Shown: piece by piece, positions 20,315 to 29,527 of the stretch | Position numbering within the stretch: position 1 is the stretch's first letter | How the letters are laid out: each line of letters begins with the position of its first letter | Assembly (NCBI RefSeq): GCF_021134715.1 | Contig: NC_060021.1 | Span: 2,108,001-2,172,000, forward strand | Direction: 5' to 3' | From: Daphnia pulex | Taxonomy: Eukaryota; Arthropoda; Branchiopoda; Diplostraca; Daphniidae | Length of the DNA stretch: 64,000 nucleotides | The notes under the pieces: model-generated | Database searches by the model: none | Seen by the model: only the letters and a program-made list of their open reading frames with translations | What the model was told of the DNA's origin: nothing | Made by a program: the position numbers and the translations under genes

Positions 20315-22095
20315 AGGCTCGGTAGCGAGCCATCAGATACAGGGAATAGGTTGGGGCCAGTCTGAAGACGATTTGCCTCGTGTCTGTTGCGGAAAAAGAG
20401 AAAAATTGAATCAAATAACTGACGTAAATTTGCATGAAATTTCCCAGGACTTGCCTAAATTTGGAATGAGAGAGTGGAGAAAGGCATCCTCGACGTCTTC
20501 GGGCAGTTCCAAGACGGCCGGGAGGATGGGATGAGTTCCAGGAACGACGACGGGCCCGGCGGGCTGAGGGGGAGGAAATGATGTTGGTTGCATAAATGCG
20601 CTTTTTTGCTGCGGCGCTTGAGCGTGTTCCATTGGATTGTAAAGAGATGGAGGCTGTTGGACATTATCCATTCCTCCGCCGTTAGACATCTGTCCGCTTT
20701 GCATATTGAACGACCCAAGGGAGGGTGGTAAAGGCTGGTTAAACTGATTTCTAGGAAAACCGCCCTGTTGCGCGTAAGATGACGGAGTGTTGAACTGACC
20801 AGTATGTTGGAATATCGCCGAATTCGTTTCTGGTGGCTGGGACATGTAACCCATCTAATTGACTTGCTGGAATTGCGAATTCGACGCAGCGTTGAAATAT
20901 CCACCAGATCGACCACTGGAAACGCTAGTATCCTGGACGTAAACTCTGTTACGTTGATTCTGTGAGCCCAAGCGCGAAACATTCTTTGTAATTGTGGGAG
21001 GATCCATCGTAGCTGCTGCAGGCGGTGGTGGAGCAGGCTGATGATACTGCTGCGAAGGCTTGATGCTTGGACGAGGTTGATGAAATTGCTGCGAAGGCTG
21101 GATGCTCGGGGACTGATGACATTGTTGCATATTTTCATTTATTATTTTTTTATTTGTTATTGCCCTTTTCAACAACCGACGAAATGGTTGCAAAGGCTGG
21201 GCACCCGGAACTTGGTAAAATTTTTGTACAGGCTGGCCACTTGGAGGTGGTGCAGGTGTATTGGCCGTTGGAGGCATCGAAGTCGCTGCTGTAGGAGATT
21301 TGTAAGTACTAGTGGATGTTGCCCAATTATTGCCCTGGAATGGAGTTGTAGGTTTCGTGGGATAGGCTGGCACAGCTGGAGCTGAATTAAATTGATCCTG
21401 ATGACCGTAATAGCTGTTTGTTAGTGTAGAAGACCTATTAATTCCAACCGATGGGTATCGCTGCAGCGGCCCAGCCTTTTGCTGTTGCGATTCACGAAAC
21501 AGTTGACGTTCGTAGTCGTTCGCAACCACCGGCACTTCAGGCACTTCAAGCGGGACCCATTTGCTTTTGAAGCTGCTGCTGCTTGGAACCGTCGATGACT
21601 TCCTTGTGGTTGCAGATTTCTTTTCCTCTTTTTTTCCTGATTGCAGTTTCCTTTTGGTGCCAGATTTTCCATCCATGTCTCCCATTAATTTTTCGACTTT
21701 TGCCTAATTGAAATTAAAGTAATTTGATAAAGTATTTTTTAAAATTATAGACTAAAGATATATTACCTTTAAACTTGCATTAAGAAATACGACAAATTTC
21801 TCTTGTCCTGCAATCTCGGCTTTAATCTCTTCTACTGCCATTTGAAACCGTTCATCGGCAAGGAGGTTGACATAATGGTAGAATTGTTCGGTGATGTCTT
21901 TGAAATGTCCTGAGTGTACGGTCATTTGGTGATGGTTCAGCGCCTGGGAACTTTTGAATTCTTCAAGATGAGTACAATATTCACAAATTGAATTATTGTA
22001 TAGTTTCATTTTAGCTTTGGTTATTTTCGAAATTGTATGGATCACTGTTTTCATCTCTTGGATCTTAAGGCTTGGATCCAGCCGATTAATTATCT
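20287..22095 (-). pseudogene. C2H2-like, Pro/Gln-rich protein with an afadin-like C-terminal segment and a nonsense codon
   Basis: Three exons join on the minus strand: 22095-21777, 21703-20454 and 20383 onward. Exon 1 carries a single zinc-finger-like unit (CEYCTHLEEF ... NHHQMTVH). The splice to AKVEKLMGDMDGKSGTKRKL is in phase 0. Exon 2 is long and Pro/Gln/Ser-rich, and is interrupted by an in-frame TAG at 20855-20857, after which the same frame continues (MGYMSQPPETNS). Exon 2 ends in HPILPAVLELPEDVEDAFL at a GC donor (AG|GCAAGT). Exon 3 reads QIVFRLAPTYSLYLMARYRA. The last two pieces resemble the segment before the DIL domain of afadin/Canoe, from memory only. I do not recognise the whole protein. 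Reading is lost at the palindrome at 20286-20314. Confidence 0.45.
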
Positions 22096-22123
22096 CTGTG
22101 TGAAAAAGTTTATAAAAACACAT

Positions 22124-23141
22124 AATTAATAAATATTTTTAATTAACAATTATACATTAACTATTTTCACCCCCCACCCCGCGGTTTCATTTGTTGTATA
22201 GCGTATAAAATACATCGGTTGGGGGCTTTTCTATAATGAGTCGATTTAGGAGCATTGTCTTGCGAGTCACGATTCACGAAGCCTCCAGCTTTTTGCGGCT
22301 GTTGCTGGAGATGTAAAAGAACATAGAATACTGCCACTCTCTCCGGCCTGCTAAAAAAAAACAAGTGCTCTCCCAGCTCTGCAAAAAAAAAGAAGAAGAA
22401 GCCAAAACATAAAGATGGCTCATTTCATAAAAAAAAGCATGTATAGATCTGGCCTAGATAACAAAGATGGCGTTTAAGAAAAGCTCAGCTTTTTTTTCTA
22501 GCTCTCTTTCTTCAGACCAGATTGATAATTACGATCGGATCTACGTATTCAAATGTCTGTCAATATTCCAATCTCTCGCTAAGCTCAATTTTTCCTAGAA
22601 ATACTACGTCAATTTAAAAATAGATCTGTTTCCTTTAGTGCACAACGGGTCGTCGGTCGATTCGTCAATTCAAAAAAAAAAACTCAAAGGCAAAAAGGAA
22701 ATCTTTGATTGAAAGTGCCAGGGAAGCCCACAAGTGCTGCCATCATTGACAGACCCACACACACACAGATTTCATAGGCAAGGGCCATGGGTTCCTCCCT
22801 AAAATAAAGCCGATTTCGGTGGGTTCTCTATTGAATACCGATAAATCAATAAAACGTAACTAGAAGAGCAGGACAAGTAACGGAAACAGAAAATGGTTAA
22901 GTGTGGATGAAGGGGGGAGGGGTCAAAGTTTGCAAATTTAATAGGTTTCCCCCAATTTTCCATCACCACCTTTTTTGCGATTTTAATCAGTCTCACAAGA
23001 GGGGTGGTGGTAGGCCGCCGCTATCGTTTGTAACTAGCGCATAATAAAAAAGTTTTGAACAACATTGAACGTGGCAAAGTTTCTGGTTTCTTTTCGATGA
23101 AATGAAAAAAAAAATTGGTGGCGGTCGGGGAGGAAGAAAAG
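22124..23141. other. Intergenic, low-complexity, no gene recognised
   Basis: A-rich and C-rich short runs, with a small CA repeat near 22755. No coding block or RNA gene is supported. It ends at the left AATT of DIRS element 2. Confidence 0.5.
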
Positions 23142-23167
23142 AATTATGAGACAAAAAACTCCCGCTC

Positions 23168-23254
23168 GACTTTAACAGTGTTGACACTTTTATTTACTAG
23201 CTTTTCTAAGATAATTTGCAACATCGTCGCCTCCCTAAACCTCAGACCTTTTTT
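23168..23254 (+). repeat. Left inverted terminal repeat of DIRS element 2
   Basis: GACTTTAACAGTGTTGACAC through CTCAGACCTTTTTT. Reverse complement of 27467-27553. Confidence 0.9.
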
Positions 23255-23265
23255 AGCTTTTTCTC

Positions 23266-24336
23266 ATGGAAATTCCTCCCTCTCCTACGCCCACCGTGCA
23301 AAGTGAGGGTACGATTTCCATAAACTCTAGAGTAAACGCAATGGACAATAGACAGCCAGCGAGACCTCAGCCTAGGCCCCCACGTTCTCGATCGCGGTCT
23401 ACATCATCTGATAGAAGAGGACGCCGAGACCGAAGGTACGACAGGGATTGAAGGCGCGACTCGAGGGATCGTAGACGCGACTCAAGAGATCGCAGCGGAA
23501 GGCGTCGTTCATCTCAAGATAGACACTGTCATCGCCGAAGCAGATCAAGATCGCGATCATCGCGGCGTGACGGAAGACGTTTCCCGCCTCCCCCAACCGG
23601 AGATCCGGAGGTTCCCGCTCCACGACAGATTCTGCCAGTTTCAAAATTCGCGACGGACCAGCTGGCCTCGTGGATGTCGGTGGGACTGCCGGCGACCTCG
23701 ACTAAGGAGTTGAGGGACACTTTCAACCCGAATTTTGAGGACGCAACTTTCTCCCTGACATGCCCGAAGATGGACGATGTAGTCAAACGGCAGCTTCTGA
23801 GGGACAGGAACGGCAAATACATCAATCAGTGGGAGCTGATCTGGAAATTGACTCAACTTAAGGTACTCGATGTGGCCAAACCTTTAATGTCGCTTTGGAA
23901 TCGCTTCCCGGAGAACTCGGAGGAGGCCGTTATTCTCGAGTCCGCCATTCGTCTCTGGGCGGAAGCGCACTTTTACATTTCAAAGAACCGTAGGTCCAAC
24001 GTGATGAACAGCGTCTACCCACGTTTTAAAAACCTTCTGAAAGACCCATCTAAGTTTTCGCCGGCGGAAGTGGGCCATCTCTTCGGGCCTTCCTTTACGA
24101 GCGCGTTACTTCAGGCGGCAGATGAAGACGCGAAATTACAGAAAGTTGCGGCATCAGGAAGAGGAAAGAGCTTGAAGAAACCTCATCAGCATCCAGCCGA
24201 AAAGAGAGCCGAGCAGCAGCCTAGCACATCAAGGCACAAGGATACCGGAGAAAAAATAATCTATCAGACAAGGTATGCAGCAAATCCGGTATCTTTTCCT
24301 ATTAGTTTAAGCCCCGATTTAGTTGGGGCTAAATAA
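23266..24336 (+). pseudogene. DIRS element 2 Gag with an in-frame stop
   Basis: The ATG at 23266 opens just inside the left ITR. The N-terminal region is Arg/Ser-rich (PRPPRSRSRSTSSDRRGRR) with a TGA at 23449-23451. The same frame then continues RRDSRDRRRDSRDRSGRRR, as expected for a low-complexity RS region, so a CGA-to-TGA change is likely. The conserved body contains KLTQLKVLDVAKPL, LWAEAHFYISKNRRSNVM and KNLLKDPSKFSPAEVGHLFG. It ends at VGAK followed by TAA, where element 1 reads on (VGARLRDFAKNW). A one-base deletion here separates Gag from the RT frame. Confidence 0.75.
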
Positions 24337-24338
24337 AG

Positions 24339-26310
24339 GTGTTTGGCAATGCGTGGCGTGTAATTTCTAAAGACCCCTGGATATTGAGCGTGGTCGAACG
24401 GGGTTTTTTCATCGATTTCGTATCCCGACCGTTGCAAAAGACGGAAACACCGGAGAGCGTAATGGGCCAGCAGATGGAAGCGGTGTGCGCTGAAGAGGTG
24501 GCCAGCCTACTAAAAAAAGGGGCCATCATTGAAGCTACGGATACTCCGGGATTTTTCAGCAACATCTTCGCGATCCCAAAGAAAAACGGAGGTTTTAGGC
24601 CCATTATTAATTTAAGAAATCTAAATAGGCACATCCGTTATGAGCATTTTAAAATGGAGGGCCTTGATGTAGTAAGGAATCTTTTACAAAAAGGGGATTG
24701 GTTAGCAAAGCTAGACCTCAAGGACGCTTATTTAACAGTTCCCTTGTGCCACACCCACCAACCTTTTTTACGTTTTCGCTGGAAGGGGACCGCATTCCAA
24801 TTCACATGTCTGGCCTTTGGCCTTACGCCAGCACCGCGGGCTTTTAAAAAGCTTTTTAAACCGGTGATGGCCGCCCTTCGTTCAAAAGGGGTAAGAGTAG
24901 TTATATACCTGGACGACATGTTGTTTCTGAATCAAGATAGGAAAGGGCTTTTGGAGGATGTAGAAATGGCCGTCGAACTCCTTCTGTCGCTCGGTTTTTT
25001 GATAAATTGGGATAAATCCCTCATAGAACCTTGCCATTCATTGGAATATTTGGGCATGGTCATTGAAGCCCAGTCCCTCTCCTTCATTTTGCCGGAAGAA
25101 AAAAGGATGAAGACGCGGAAGTTATGCGTTCAGGCTCTGGGGAGGATTGGGATTAAGCTGCGAGATTTAGCCAAAGTTATGGGGAATTTCGCCTGGGCCA
25201 TTCGGCCATCCGTTTCGCCCAGTCTCACTATAGAAAAGTGCAAGGCGAACTCATCCGCGCGTTGAGAAAAAATGACGGGAATTTCGATGGTTTCGTCATT
25301 CAAAGGCCGACCTGAATTGGTGGGTGAGTAACATGGACCTATCGGAAGGAAAGGTTTTGTTTCCCGGCGAACCGGATTTAATAATTTTTTCTGATGCTTC
25401 TTTGAGTGGATCGGGAGTCTCCTGCAACGGCGTGACAACGAGGGGCCCTTGGACCCCAACAGAAGCCGCCTGTCACATAAACGAGCTTGTGCTCTTGGCC
25501 GCCTTTTTCGCCCTCCAATGCTTCACAGCGAAGGCGTCCGACATTTTTGTTTCGTTACAGATGGATAATAGCACGGCGGTGTGCTACGTAAATAAAGGAG
25601 GAGGCACGCGTTCTTTTTCACTTACGCGAGTGGCCGGCGAGATTTCGTCTTGGTGCGAAAAACGGCGCATTTCAATTCAAGCGGTGTATTTACCCGGGCA
25701 TCTTAACACGATTGCAGACAGAGAATCGCGGGCGAAACCAGACTGCAGCGATTGGCTATTGAGCCGAGCAACCTTCCGGAAGCTGAAAGCGCAATGGGAT
25801 TGCGAAGTAGACCTTTTCGCGACGGCTTGGAACCGACAACTGGAGCGGTTTTATTCCTGGCGGCCACAACCAGGAGCAATGGGGACCGACGCTTTCACCG
25901 TGAGCTTGAAAGAATTAAGCGCCTACGCCTTCCCTTCCTTCGGTCTGGTCTCCAGGAGCCTCGCGAAAATCAGGAGGGAGCAAGCATCATTAGTATTGGT
26001 GACCCCGTATTGGCCCAGCGCGGCGTGGTTCCCACTCGTTTTGGAGCTAGTGACGGACGTGGCGCTAGTCATGAAGCCGAACGTCGAGTTGCTGACGTCA
26101 AGTATCGGAGAACCTCCCCCCCTGCCGTTATGGTTAATCGCATGGAGACTCTGCGGAGACGTTTCACAGGCCAAGGCCTTTCAAGTCCGGTGGTCAACTT
26201 ACTGTTGGAAGGATCGCGCCGGACCACAAGATCTGCTTACCAGTCCGCCTGGAACCATTGGCACAGTTGGTGCCTCGAGCGCGGTCTGGATTCCGTGTCG
26301 GCTGATTTAA
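24339..26310 (+). pseudogene. DIRS element 2 reverse transcriptase / RNase H with a frameshift
   Basis: RT motifs: FRPIINLRNLNRHI, KLDLKDAYLTVPL, FTCLAFGLTPAPRAF and the catalytic VVIYLDDMLF. The thumb reads LGFLINWDKSLIEPCHSLEY. Near 25208-25320 the frame is lost and regained: FAQSHYR is readable in another frame, and DLNWWVSNM resumes it. RNase H (25324-26310) is intact, with Asp in FSDASLSG, Glu in INELVLLAAFFAL, Asp in MDNSTAVCYVNKGGG and the final Asp in HLNTIADRESR. The C-terminal SWRPQPGAMGTDAF region is shared with element 1. Its end overlaps the recombinase frame, as usual for this group. Confidence 0.85.
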
Positions 26311-27034
26311 ATCCCGTTTTAGAGTACCTGACGGAACTGCATGCTGCTGGTTACTCCTACAGCCTTCTGAAAGGGCTTTCAAACCGCAATCCCCCCCGGC
26401 CCAGATATGACCGAACATGGGACGTAAGCAAGGTGGTCGATTTGATCGCATCATGGGGTCCTAACGAGAGTTTAGACCTATCGCGGCTTACGCGAAAACT
26501 AGCCATGTTATTGGCGCTGGCGACCCTTCTAAGGACGGCCGAGTTGAGCTCAATCTCTTTCGACTTTGTTCAATTTACAGAAGATGGCGCCACCTTCACT
26601 CTAGGACGCCCGAGAAAATCCCAGCGCATTGGAGCTTTACAGTCCGTAAAAATAAAAAAGCTGGGCGACCCACTGGTTTGCCCGGTCCACTGCTTAGGCA
26701 CGTACAGAGCCCTGACGGACGTCTGCCGTACTGAAAGCAACAACGAGCATCTACTCATTGGCCTGATTTCCCCTTTTAAGAACGTATCCGCCAGCACGGT
26801 GAGCAGGTGGATTAAGTTAGTACTGAAAGAGGCAGGTTTGGAGGCCATTTTTCCGCCCACTCAACCAGAGGAGCGGCCGCGTCGCGTGCCGTAGCTCAGG
26901 GTATCCCGATAGACTCGGTTCTGAGATCAGGCAATTGGGCCGCGGAATCATTATTTACGCGTTTTTATAGACGAGAAGTGCCCCATACCATCGCTTTGAC
27001 AGAAGCCGTTTTGTCGCAAACTCCATCGCTTTGA
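26130..27034 (+). pseudogene. DIRS element 2 tyrosine recombinase, internally deleted and frameshifted
   Basis: An ATG at 26130 precedes METLRRRFTGQGLS. The N-terminal domain has SAYQSAWNHWHSWCLERG. After AAGYSYSLL it jumps to KGLSNRNPPRPRYDRTWD, missing about 35 residues that element 1 has here. The catalytic Arg lies in LLRTAELSS. A one-base shift at the T5 run 26848-26852 moves the rest into another frame, where HSTRGAAASRA, SGNWAAESLF and FTRFYRREV supply the His-x-x-Arg, the Asn-Trp variant of His-Trp, and the Tyr. The reconstructed stop is at 27032-27034. Confidence 0.85.
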
Positions 27035-27039
27035 ATTCA

Positions 27040-27157
27040 CTGTTAAAGTCGAGCGGAAGTTTTTTGTCTCATAATTGCTACAATTGCTCGAGGGATCGCG
27101 AAGCCATCCCGCTGAGCAATTCGAATTATGATAAAAAACGAAGAGAGACTTTAACAG
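27040..27157 (+). repeat. Internal complementary region (circle junction) of DIRS element 2
   Basis: CTGTTAAAGTCGAGCGGAAG to AATT (27074-27077) is the reverse complement of the left edge. The rest, including GGGATCGCGAAGCCATCCC, is the reverse complement of the right edge 27543-27628. Confidence 0.9.
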
Positions 27158-27466
27158 TCTCTTCCCACCCTATCTTACCCAGATGTTAAAGTCTTGTTTG
27201 CTTGGTGTCAAAACAGGAGCAGAGGAGGAAAGAGCGGCGGTTATGGGCCGGCAGGTGCCGGGAAGGAAGCAGCTAAAAAATAAAGAAGCAGCAACAGAAT
27301 CACGCAACCCTTTTACCCAACCGGTTACTGGCCATGGAAATATTCAAAAACATTTTTTGTTTGTTCAGTTTGTCTGTTTTTCATTTGTTTCCTTTTGTTT
27401 GAAAGATGTACGGTCAGATGTCCCCGTTATCCCCTCTAGTTTTTTTTGACCCGCACTCAGCAGCTT

Positions 27467-27553
27467 GAAAAAAGTCTGAGGTTTAGGGAGGCGACGATGT
27501 CGCAAATTATCTTAGAAAAGCTAGTAAATAAAAGTGTCAACACTGTTAAAGTC
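27467..27553 (+). repeat. Right inverted terminal repeat of DIRS element 2
   Basis: AAAAAAGTCTGAGGTTTAGG through CACTGTTAAAGTC, the reverse complement of 23168-23254. The outer edge continues to AATT at 27628. Confidence 0.9.
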
Positions 27554-27659
27554 TCTCTTCGTTTTTTTATCATAATTCGAATTGCTCAGCGGGATCGCTT
27601 CGCGATCCCTTGAGCAATTGTAGCAATTACGTTCTATACTTTTAGTACTGCCATAGGTA

Positions 27660-27950
27660 GTGGGGAAACACCCAACTACAAAAGGCGGGAATATAAAGAA
27701 AAAGAAGAAAACTGAAGAAGAAAAAAACCGGGAATTAAAAGACCCAAAAATCGCGAAGGAGGTTGCAGAGTTGCAAGGAGGTAAAGATATTGTGGAGATG
27801 GTGCTGTCGGTCGTAAATTTCTGTCTTGAACATGTGGGCAATATTGCAATAGATGAAGAAGTAGAAGACGAAAGAAGAGATCAAATGAAAACCCCTCAGC
27901 ATAGGAAGTCGGGAGAAAATATTTTAAACCAACCACGAAAAAAGAAATAA
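27660..27950 (+). CDS. Hypothetical Lys/Glu-rich ORF, 96 codons
   Basis: Open frame beginning at a GTG and rich in Lys/Glu, with a plausible helical block (VEMVLSVVNFCLEHVGNIA). No ATG lies near its start, so if real it is an internal exon whose upstream part would be across the DIRS insertion. No family is recognised. It may be chance. Confidence 0.2.
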   Translation: MGKHPTTKGGNIKKKKKTEEEKNRELKDPKIAKEVAELQGGKDIVEMVLSVVNFCLEHVGNIAIDEEVEDERRDQMKTPQHRKSGENILNQPRKKK

Positions 27951-29043
27951 AATCAAAATCAAAAAGGAAAAAGTGGGTGGAAGTGAAAAGGGGAAAAAAA
28001 ATTTAGATGTAAAACAAGTTTCTGATTACGGGATCCGAGAATCAGCATGAGAACCCACAGAAAAAAAACAAGCTACACTAAACAAACGTTTGTGTAAGGT
28101 CGTTGTGTTCGCAAAGCACAACACCGACTCGTCACCCACTGCTGTTGGTTAGCATCCTGCCGTCCGGCCATTGAGCGGCCGGTAGAAGAACCACAAAAAG
28201 TCGCCAGCACCGGGATAGAAATTGACTTCATCGGTAGTTCATCGCGTCTTGACCGAATGACATCACCAAAACTTCTCTTCTTGATGATTTCAAATTTAAA
28301 AACTCGTGCGACTGTACAGAAGGTCTACAAGATTAAGTTTTTCCGCCGTGTCGATCGGGCAAGAGTGAAACAACGACTGATGTCTGCTGCTGTTGTCGGA
28401 TATGAACTAGACGACAGTGGGGTGGTGGGGATAGAAAAGCTGGGCGACGAGCACACACACACACGCGCGCGCGCATATAATCGGCTATTGTAGTCGTCAG
28501 AAGCAGATCATCACCTATTGCCCATCAATATTTCGATGGAAAATAGTGGCTCTTCTTTATTTCCAAGACTTTCTAACCATCTTCCATCGGCCAAAGGGAG
28601 AGAAACGGCCATTGAGAATAGGCCAAAGTGTCATCCATAATTATAACTTTTTCTTTCCATCGGCAAAAGTAAAAGCCAGGGAGAAAAAAAAATAGACATG
28701 ATGATGGCCGGAGAAATTGATGGGGGGGGACACTAACGGGGCTGGCCCTATCATCAGTTCCGCTGAACTTTGGTAAAAGAGAGAAAAAAAAATACGCCTA
28801 TAACCCCCTACTCCCCGATAGATTCTCAAATGGAACGCATAACCATAGTCATCCAAATATTTCAGAAGCTCTTCTTCTCCCCCTGACTTTTCTCTCCTTT
28901 TCTTTTCACTAGTCACAAGAGTTGTAAATAAAAGATGGCAAACGCGTCTCGAGATCATCTTTTTGCTTTTTTCGTTTGTTGCACACATGACACGTCCCCG
29001 CCCCACCAAGAAAAAAGAAACGGAACAAAAACAAAATATTTAC
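27951..29043. other. Intergenic, no gene recognised
   Basis: Contains a CA/CG dinucleotide run near 28452-28475 and otherwise mixed low-complexity DNA. Small ORFs here have no supporting features. Confidence 0.4.
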
Positions 29044-29415
29044 CAATCCTACGATAAACTTTTTCTCTTTCTTTTTCTATGTCTTCCATGATTAGTTTTT
29101 TCCTGCAATAAGCATCCATTGCTGATGCAACGGACAACCTCTCTGCTACACCCTTCGCTTCACTATCGCTTCCCTATTTAAAAAATTTTAGATAACTTTT
29201 AAAATTTACTAGATTATTTCAGATAAAAAATTTACCTGGAATATTAGACGGCATTTCGCAGTCATTTTACCTTGATTGACTTTTGTAATTGAAAACCATT
29301 CACTAACTTTTGCCATGGCACCAATAGGTGTGCAAAAACTGACAATGAAATGTTTCACTAGTAATTTTTCAATTACAGATTTCGTTTTGCCAATTTCCTT
29401 CCATTGCTTGGTTAC
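29044..29415 (-). CDS. Two exons of an unidentified gene
   Basis: Exon 29415-29236 (60 codons) is flanked by an AG acceptor and a gtaaat donor, and reads TKQWKEIGKTKSVIEKLLVK, then FCTPIGAMAKVSEWFSITKV. A 62-nt intron of host size leads to 29173-29044 (GSDSEAKGVAERLSVASAMD, then KKLIMEDIEKEREKVYRRIG), again ending at a gtaaat donor. The join is in phase 0. Composition and splice signals support real coding exons, but the family is unknown and the next exons were not found. They lie just outside the inverted-repeat transposon that starts at 29528, which may have disrupted the gene. Confidence 0.4.
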
Positions 29416-29527
29416 CTGTTCAATTTGAATTATAAATTAACAAAATCAAAATCAAAAACAAAATCGAACAAAATTCTTTCAATAGGCCATATATATCCAA
29501 AATATTCAAATTTTTATGCGATTTACT

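Larger units (their letters stand above)
23142..27628 (+). mobile_element. DIRS-type tyrosine-recombinase retrotransposon, element 2
   Basis: Same gene order as element 1 but a different family member, with unrelated terminal sequences and divergent proteins. Left ITR 23168-23254 is the reverse complement of right ITR 27467-27553. The internal complementary region 27040-27157 matches both outer edges in reverse complement, with AATT (27074-27077) at its junction. Outer ends carry AATT at 23142-23145 and 27625-27628. Gag has a nonsense codon, Gag/RT and the recombinase have one-base frameshifts, and the recombinase lacks about 35 internal residues present in element 1. Noncoding sequence fills 27158-27466. 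Confidence 0.92.

Noticed and set aside
18251..22095. Helitron-captured segment with defined ends
   Set aside because: I could not find a matching 5'-TC end and 3' hairpin plus CTRR end, so capture by a Helitron remains only a suggestion.
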